Assembly (NCBI RefSeq): GCF_910594005.1 | Contig: NC_057825.1 | Coordinates: 44,485,037-44,549,036, forward strand | Source of the DNA: Cervus elaphus | Taxonomy: Eukaryota; Chordata; Mammalia; Artiodactyla; Cervidae | Reading direction: 5' to 3' | Length of the DNA stretch: 64,000 nucleotides | Notes under the pieces: model-generated | The model's database searches: none | Told to the model about the DNA's origin: nothing | The model's input: only the letters and a program-made list of their open reading frames with translations | In this document: positions 56,840-64,000 of the stretch, piece by piece | Position numbering within the stretch: the first letter of the stretch is position 1 | Layout of the letters: each line of letters starts with the position of its first letter | Made by a program: the position numbers and the translations under genes

Positions 56840-57384
56840 ACTAGTTTAAGGCAAGAACTGCTAAGTGACAATTATCATTAAAGTCAAATCTTCAGAAGAA
56901 AAGTAAAAAAAAAAAAAAATAGTCTTCTGTTCCCATATTTGGCTTTACTTGACCATCTTTAGCTGCTGCTGCAGATCTCCTCTTTAGTTATGAAAGAAAA
57001 AGGAAAACTCACAAAGGCCCACACCCTCCAGTGTGTACATTCATTTTTCACAGAGTGTTCATCGTACTTATGTGCACACAGATTTGTAGATTTTTTTTTA
57101 AACTTTTATTGCTATAGTCTTTTAGCAGCTATACAGCCATGTAGAAGGTACCATGATTTTGACCAATATGATTTCAACATTCATATTTCTAACTTTTATT
57201 ATAATAATCCTGTGAGAAATATGTTGGTTTAACAAGTTTAACAAGTAATGTCTTTTTGGGATTTGTAGAAGTTGGGTATGTTTGAGAGCCCTTTGTTTTG
57301 GGCTTTTAATATGTGTGTTACCCTGTTTTCCAGAAGGTACATGGCAATTTACAGCCCTATAAGCAATGTCTTACAACCACGAAC
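56840..57384. other. Intergenic, nothing recognised
   Basis: AT-rich; poly(A) run at about 56908-56920. Confidence 0.3.
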
Positions 57385-57510
57385 ACTTTGTAACTTGTAT
57401 AATGTGTCAGGCACTGTTCATATGAACTCATTTAATCTTTATAACAATCTTATGAGGTAAGCACTATTATTGTTCTCATTTTATAGAAGAGAGGCACAGA
57501 AGTTATGGCA
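57385..57510 (-). repeat. MIR SINE, antisense
   Basis: 'tgtcaggcactgttcatatg', 'cttatgaggtaagcactatt', 'ctcattttatagaagagagg'. Confidence 0.85.
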
Positions 57511-57770
57511 GATCTTTTTGCAGGAGGAAAAAGATTCTAGTTTGAGGAAGAATTAATTTTGCCAACTGAAGGTGAAGGTTGAAGGGCACCAGAGTTGTCA
57601 CTGTCTCTGATGTCTGTTACAGCAAAAGAGATGAGTATGGGATGGGATGGTCCCTCCCCCAAAACAGCTGAGATTTGGCAACAATGCAGGGTGTAGTAGT
57701 ATTCCTTAGCCAGTTAGGTCTCAGCTAGTGAAAAACATTTAGAACTAGAACCTTTGTTAAATTCACACAT

Positions 57771-58023
57771 GGGACTTCCCTGGTAGTCCAGTGGTTAAGA
57801 ATCCACCTGACAATGCAAGGGGGAGGGATGTGGGTTTGATCCCTGGCCAGGGAACTAAGATCCCACATGCCGTGGGGCAACTAGGCCTGTGTGCCACAAC
57901 TACTGAGCCTGCATGCTCTAGAGCCCATGCTCCACAGCAAGAGAAGCCACTGCAATGAGAACCCACTTAGAGAAAGCCTGCATGCAGCAGTGAAGACCCA
58001 GCGCAGCCATAAATAAATAAATA
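57771..58023 (+). repeat. Long CHR/ART-type SINE
   Basis: 'gggacttccctggtagtcca', 'gccacaactactgagcctgc', 'agaagccactgcaatgagaa', 'cagcgcagccataaataaat'. Confidence 0.92.
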
Positions 58024-59194
58024 CGTGCAGGTGGACTTCATAGCACTAAGAAAGCAGATCTGGAATGGAGACTTTGTCCAGAAACCTAAGAGGGGCTCAC
58101 CTGGCTAGATGATTAGAGCCTAATCATCTAAATAGTCTGACACCCCCCATCATGACTGGTGCCCCTGAGTTGTGCTCCCTCATCCCACCCAGAAGGTGGA
58201 CCTTCAGGATGTAGTGGAAAGTTCTCCACCTGGGTAAGAGCTAAAAGCCAGGAGCAGGGGAGAAGGGGGTGAGGGGGGGGGGGTGGGGAAGTAAAGTGGG
58301 GATGGGGAGAAAGAGAGAAAATGAGAATGTCCATTGGGTGGGGATTCCCACCAGGGACCTTGTCACCAGAACAAGAAATCTGATGGGTTGACAGCCACTT
58401 AGTTCAATTCTCAGCTTACTTCTGGCTTAATTTCTCTCCCTGCAGACTTTAACACTTTGGAAGTGTCCCCACTCAAAGGCTCTTTCAGGCAGTCTGATTT
58501 AACCATCAACCTAAGACATCAGCAGGGGGGCAAGTGGGGGACATATCAACAAAACATACTGACAGTGCTTCAGTCTCACACACCTCTTTGGGAATTGTAC
58601 CCCCGAACTGACCTAAAGCTTGTCCTCATTGCTTACACTGATGTTTGAGTTTATACTAGACTCGGGAATGGATTCGGAGACAATGGCCCCTGGCTTATGT
58701 GGCTATTCAGGTTAAGACAGATAAACAAAACCTTAGACTGTATACTAAATCTATTTAAAATATATGTACTATATATATACTAGATACTAAAATATACTTT
58801 TGAAAATGTTTGTGTATTCATAATGGTTGGGAAGGCACATAGCTTGAAGTCCAGATCAGAAAGACTGCTTTGGTCAATTTCTGGACGTGACTAGTGAAGA
58901 CAATTCTTTGTGGCCTGAACTTACAGGATGAGTTTAGAGGATTCAAGCCTCTAAACACAATTAATGGATTTGGAATGTATCTAGTGCTCTCCGATGACTA
59001 GATCTTACTTCCTAGATTATGTTGAAATGCTACTAGAACAGAGCCATTTCCAGGAAACAAAGAAAATATTGTTACATCTACATGGGTAATAGGAGAAAGT
59101 GAAAGAGAAATTTTGTTTTCCTAGTTGTATGAACCAAATTCCTATAGTGTTTCAAACTTAGTTCAGACATTGATAATGATTTTAATAATAGATG
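58024..59194. other. Intergenic; contains a G-quadruplex-prone tract
   Basis: See 58257-58307. Otherwise unclassified, AT-rich after 58720. Confidence 0.35.
58257..58307 (+). other. G-quadruplex-prone G-rich tract
   Basis: At least six runs of four or more G within about 50 bp, separated by short A/T-containing loops, on the + strand, including a run of ten or more. Fits the G3+N1-7 quadruplex pattern several times over. Confidence 0.8.
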
Positions 59195-59415
59195 AACTTA
59201 TTTAGCTCACATTCTGTGCCAAGGTACTGATGTTCAATATGCTGTCTATAATTAAGTTGGTTAATCCCCACAACTGTATGACCTGCTATCATTTCCATTT
59301 TGCAGAGGATAAACCGGAGAGGTTAAATGACTTACCTAAGGTCACACAGCTCGAAAACTGCAGAACCAGGGTTCAGACACTAGCTGTCTAGCTCCAGACT
59401 CTATACTTAAAGCAA
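59195..59415 (-). repeat. MIR SINE, antisense
   Basis: 'catttccattttgcagagga', 'gacttacctaaggtcacaca', 'cagaaccagggttcagacac': long antisense MIR. Confidence 0.88.
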
Positions 59416-60697
59416 AACACCTTGTAAGACTGTATGTGTGCCTGACTTCCTGCACCTCAGCCTCAGTTACCTCACCTGTAAAATGGAGTTTCTACCACCA
59501 GCTTCAAGATCCTCTAGGAATTAGCAGCAGAGCATTTGTGAGCAGCAGTATTTTATACAGTAGAGTCCCAACTGGCATTCACTCCCTTTCCCATGAGGAA
59601 AGAATTATTTTCATTTCTGAGAAAAAAACTGAATCAGAGAATTATCATGAGAGAGTTGGAAAGACCCCAAGAAGCTGCCTCTTACAACCACCCTTTGTTT
59701 GGAGGGTCAAACTCCCTCCTCCAGCTTTCTTTGGTCACGTAGTAATAAGTAGGCTGTTTATCATTCAGTCCAATCCATCTCAATACAGGGAGGTAGGTTC
59801 CTCACCCAGTAAAAGGAAAACTTCTAACAGATCTTCAAATACAGCTGCTGCCAAGGTACCCCTTTCAATAAACTTCAGGACTCCTGAATCCCCCTGATAA
59901 CCCCTCCTGGGTTCCAGCTTGACAAAGTTAGTCAAAGCTGCCTTCAAAGTTTGATACAGAACAACAGAAGAACTGTGTCAGGCCGTGTATAACTACAGTA
60001 GAATAAAGGAATACTATCCACTCCTTTCATCTGCATCTTCCACATCTGTGAATGTGACCCGGGTTTGTGTTTTCCAAACAGCATTAAAATAGCCACACCT
60101 ATAATACCAGATCTCTGGTCTGCTCTTCAACCTCCAAAGCTGCCTGTTCATACTGACTGACTACAAAGAGGCCTTTGAGAAAATAAACACTGTGATAGCT
60201 CTCTAGGCCAGAGCAGGAGAACAAGGTCATGAGACCAAGCCCTCAAGCCCGCTAAATGACTAAAACATATCTCGAGTCAAAGCCTCAGAACTTTGTGTTG
60301 TGAACCATTCTGAAGTGTGAAATGCCAACTCAGTCCACTCCAATTATTAACGTTGGGACTGCTCCCTGTTTCCAGCTCTTCCTCCCACCCAGACACTGTC
60401 AGATTGTCCTTCCTGACCCTTCTGTATTGGGGCGTGCTCATGTGACTACTCCCTGCCAACGAGTTCACTGCTGGGTCACAGCATTTAACTGCCAGTGCAA
60501 AGACAGACCCTCCAGAGCTCTTCCCCTCTGGCAAGGCATCCAGGGACCACTAGCTGGACCATCCAGGGCCTTCTGAGAGCAGAACCCACCTGCCAAATGG
60601 GATGGAGTATAGCCTGAGAGAGAAAAAAATCTTTATTTTTAAGTCACTGGGATGGTGGTGGGTTTTGCTACCACGATATAACTTCATGTCTCTGATA
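59416..60697. other. Intergenic; 153-codon open frame, not called
   Basis: The + frame at 59436-59897 starts in a MIR-like patch ('ctcacctgtaaaatggag') and has no recognised domain. No CpG island or exon signals. Confidence 0.35.
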
Positions 60698-60908
60698 GGC
60701 TTCCCTGGAGGCTCAGTGGTAAAGAATCCGCCTGCCAATGTAGGAGACATGGGTTCGATTCCTGGGTCAGGAAGATCCCCTGAAGATGGAAATGGCAACC
60801 CACTCCAGTATTCTTGCCTGGGAAATCCCCTGGACAGAGGAGCCTGGAGGGCCCAGTCCACGGGGTCGCAAAAGAGTCAGACATGACTTAGCGACGAAAC
60901 AACAACAA
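60698..60908 (+). repeat. Bov-tA SINE
   Basis: 'ggcttccctggaggctcagt' to 'cagacatgacttagcgacga'. Complete copy. Confidence 0.93.
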
Positions 60909-62370
60909 CTCTGACTGACACAGCTCCGTGATTAAATTCCTTAAAAGAATGGGGTTTCCCCTCAATATTTCCTAGATCCTTCTCATACCACCTGGCAGCA
61001 CCTAAGAGCTGACAACCATCCAACTCTTTTTCCTTCTTCCCCCCTTTTTTTTCCCTGATTGGACTTAACAGCTTTCCTTGAAATGAAAATACTTAGGATT
61101 ACAAAAGCCCAGAAGTTACTGATAAACCAGGAGAAAGGCCTCCTCCTGAGATCTTCGTCAACATCTTTTCCAGCAGCTGCAGCAAGAACCCAGGCTATGA
61201 CCACCCTCCTTGAGCTACTGCCCTCCAGCTTCAGAGGTACCAGGGCCAGCTGCCCTGTGAGCCCAGAGCAGGCAGAGAAGGGCAGGGGAAGGGAGGGAGG
61301 AAGATACCATCAAGAACAAACTGCGGTTTTGTGCAGCCCCATGGTTAAGTTCAAGGTCTCCCTAGGAATGACTCTCTGCTTGGTGAAACTGGTTCATTCC
61401 AGGCAGAGCCGATTCGGGACTGAAATTCTGTAACCACCCTCCCAGAACAAGCACCTCTAGCTACAGATGTGCAGTCACTGTTCACATACAGGTCCTGACG
61501 GGAAATGAATAGTGCTGTCTCACTTTAAACGTTAACAAGTTGCTTTTTGCTCTATGCGTCATGGGGCAGTAACACCCTACGGAACACTTGGCAGACCCAG
61601 AACATCCAAGTCATAGGGCTCTCGGGCATCTGCCAGGCGTCCTGCCCATTTATGACACAGTCCCTCCAGTGGAGGGACTCCCGCCTACACCCCCACATTC
61701 CAGGGTCCCAGGGGACCCAGCACTTACTCACTTAGAGTAGAATCAGGTTCCTGGGCTCCACCAGCCCTAATAACCCACCAACTTCAGACCATGGGCTTTG
61801 GAGAAAGAAGTTTAACTTAAATCTGATGGGATTCTAAAACCTAATGACTTGGCAGAGTTGGATAGAGGGGGTTCAAAAGCTGGAATGAATACACCTATTT
61901 TTCTGTAAGGTATTTGAGAAAGAATAACTGGTACTCATTCAACTCAGTGGATCCCTACTAATGGAAATAAACAAGGCCCCCTAGAACTGAGAAAATACTT
62001 CCAGAGCATTTTTTTTAAGACCCTTCCTGTTACTCAAAGCCCTCCCTCATTAGGATTCCATAAAGTCTAAAAGTATAAGTTATTCTTCAGTCTTTATCAT
62101 TGTATTTCCTGAAGTTCCTACAAAAGATACTCCAAGGAGAGATAGCATTCATGCACCAGATATGAGCTATGTGCCCAGAACTTGCTGGGACCTGGGGATA
62201 CACTAGTGAACAAGTCAGGGGACGTGCCTTTGTGACACTTGGATTCCAGTGAGAAAGACAAGAAAACTGCTGATAGCAGTAAGTTCTCTGATAGAATTGA
62301 ACAGGGTGATGTGACAGTAACTGTTGGTGGCATCTGAGCTGAGACCTAGAGGATAAAAAGGAGTGGGACA
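60909..62370. other. Intergenic; possible ancient repeat at 62130-62345
   Basis: 'ctggggatacactagtgaac' and 'tctgagctgagacctagagg' match the wording of the uncertain repeat at 14.8-15.2 kb. A 124-codon frame at 61059-61433 is not recognised. Confidence 0.35.
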
Positions 62371-62445
62371 GGGCTTCCCTGGTGGTCCAGTGGTTGGGAG
62401 TCTGCCTTGCAGTTCAATCCCTAGTCTGGGAGGATCCCATGTGCA
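62371..62445 (+). repeat. CHR SINE, 3'-truncated
   Basis: 'gggcttccctggtggtccag' and 'ttcaatccctagtctgggag', then loses similarity. Confidence 0.8.
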
Positions 62446-62540
62446 GCTGAGGAAGAAATCGCTGCAAGTTTTCTTGAATGTACAAAAAACATGCATCCAC
62501 AGATTCAAGATGCACAAATTAGTAATTAAAGGTAGCCATA

Positions 62541-62681
62541 GGGACTTCCCTGGTGGTCCAGTGGCTAAGACTCCACACTCACAATGCATGGGGCCCAGGT
62601 TCAATCCCTGGTCAGGGAACTGGATCCCACATGCGACAACTAAGACCCAGCACAGCCAAATAATTAAATAAAATAAAAAAC
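62541..62681 (+). repeat. CHR SINE with target duplication
   Basis: 'gggacttccctggtggtcca' to 'cacagccaaataattaaata'. Flanked by 'aaaggtagccata' (62528-62540) and 'aaaggtgaccata' (62682-62694). Confidence 0.92.
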
Positions 62682-62694
62682 AAAGGTGACCATA

Positions 62695-63380
62695 AAAACT
62701 CTGCTACTCCACTCACTGAAAGGTAGAGTCTTCTTATTCTCCCCTTGCATCTGCCTGGCCTCAGTGACCAACTTGATCAATGGGCCACAGCGGAAGTCAC
62801 ATGGCATGACACCTGAAGCTACATCAAGACTATTCAGCTTCTAGCTTGGTCTCTTGGTCTCAGGAGAAACCCAGCAACCTTGCAGAAATCTGACTAAAGA
62901 GTTCTCAGGACTATATAAACAAGGACACATTGCATCTAGCCCTCCAGCTGTCCCCCTAACATTCATATTATGAATGCCGATAAGGAAAGACATCTTGCAC
63001 CCTTCAGACCAGCCCAAGTTTCAGCTAAATACCACCAAGAAACTTCAGTAAATCCCACATGGAATCCCACAGCAAGAATCACTCCTCTGAGACCTGCCTA
63101 AATTTCTGACCCACAAAAATGAGAAGAAAAAAGTGGCTGTTTCTTTAAGTCACTAAGTTTTGGGGCAGTTTGCGATGCAACAGAACCAGAAAACTGTCTC
63201 AGCAGCAAAAGGGCACAGAGCACCACTCAGTCTTCTCCCTTTAAGGAGGCCTGCTACGTCTGTGCTCTCTCTTCTAGGCTGTGGTGGGGAGCAAGTTCCC
63301 ATTCCTCCTCAAGTAGTGAGGACCAGCCATCGCCCCACTGGAAACTGCTTCCTCAGGCTCAGGCTGGGAAGCACTTACTA
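62695..63380. other. Intergenic, nothing recognised
   Basis: Possible LTR-like end near 63145 ('tttctttaagtcactaagtt'), reminiscent of an MLT1 tail, but not enough to call. Confidence 0.3.
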
Positions 63381-63392
63381 AACTTCTAGATG

Positions 63393-63779
63393 GGGGCTCT
63401 CTTGGTGGTCTAGTGGTTAAGAAGCCTTCTGCCAATGTAGGGGACACCAGTTCAATCCCTGGCCTGGGAAGATTCCACATGCTGTAGAGCAGCTAAGGCC
63501 CTGTACCCCAACGATTGAGCCTGTGCTCTAGAGCCCAGGGATGCCAGCTATTGAGCCTCCACACAGTAACTACTAAAGCCTGTGTGCCTAGAGCCTGTGC
63601 TCCACAAAAAGAGAAGCCACCACATGAGAAGCCTGCGCACCGCGATGACAAGTAGCCCCCACTCACCACAACTAGAGAAAAGTTTGTGCGTAGCAATGAA
63701 GACCCAACACAGCCAAAATAAATTAATTTATTTGAAAAAAAAACTGCAAAGAACACTCAACATTAAAAAAAAAAAAAAC
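63393..63779 (+). repeat. Long CHR/ART-type SINE with perfect target duplication
   Basis: 'ctctcttggtggtctagtgg', 'gcctgtgctctagagcccag', 'caacactagccaaa'-type tail and a long A-rich end. Bracketed by a perfect 12-bp 'aacttctagatg' (63381-63392 and 63780-63791). Confidence 0.93.
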
Positions 63780-64000
63780 AACTTCTAGATGCCAGCTCTG
63801 CTCTGGCCAGACTTGGAGAGGGAGCCAGGAAAACCAGTGAGCTCTACAGAAGGAATGTGTTAGTCACAGGAAGCTTGAATGGCAGCTCCCAGGGAACACA
63901 GCAGAGAGGCCAGCAGCCACTGTGCTCTTTCCCTGATGGGACCAGACCGAGGGGATGGCCGGACTCAGTCTCTGTCTGAGACCTTCCCAGTCTCAAGGCA

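Overview
The window is nuclear DNA of a ruminant, most likely a bovid such as cattle. The evidence is its repeat content: many Bov-tA and BOV-A2 tRNA-Glu/BovB-derived SINEs, BovB (RTE) LINE copies on both strands, ruminant-type L1 3' ends, and CHR/ART-type artiodactyl SINEs, on a background of older mammalian repeats (MIR, L2, MLT1-like LTR, hAT and Tigger-like DNA transposons). There is no operon, CRISPR array, phage or other prokaryotic-style system.

One protein-coding gene is fully supported: TMEM17 on the + strand. It has four coding exons (2104-2203, 7322-7425, 7558-7671, 8605-8883) that join in frame with GT/AG junctions to a 198-residue, four-transmembrane ciliary transition-zone protein. 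Its promoter lies in a CpG island (about 1915-2560) and carries a near-perfect RFX X-box 55 bp before the ATG. A long, largely repeat-free 3' UTR probably follows, to about 10.66 kb.

Region by region: 1-1.9 kb is repeat-rich 5' flank (L1 end, Bov-tA, AT-rich tandem repeat). 1.9-10.7 kb is TMEM17, with two antisense BovB copies and several SINEs in intron 1. From 10.7 kb to the end I find no convincing protein-coding gene. That stretch reads as gene desert filled by nested repeats: solo LTRs at 12.4, 18.0 and 34.4 kb, a head-to-head SINE cluster at 16.1-16.8 kb, a 2.5-kb BovB copy with an odd 5' end at 36.3-39.1 kb, an L1 interrupted by BovB at 41.8-43.4 kb, and a young L1 inside a CHR SINE at 47.7 kb. 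A second, isolated CpG island with a candidate splice donor lies at 52.94-53.43 kb and may start an unannotated transcript.

The most unusual structure is at 36.08-39.14 kb. A BovB insertion flanked by a 9-bp target duplication and splitting a MIR begins not with BovB sequence but with an inverted copy of the DNA just upstream of its own target site. The inverted arms are about 93% identical over 120 bp, and one arm carries 234 bp that the other lacks. I infer template switching onto the target flank during reverse transcription. I found no strong case for a wholly new biological system.
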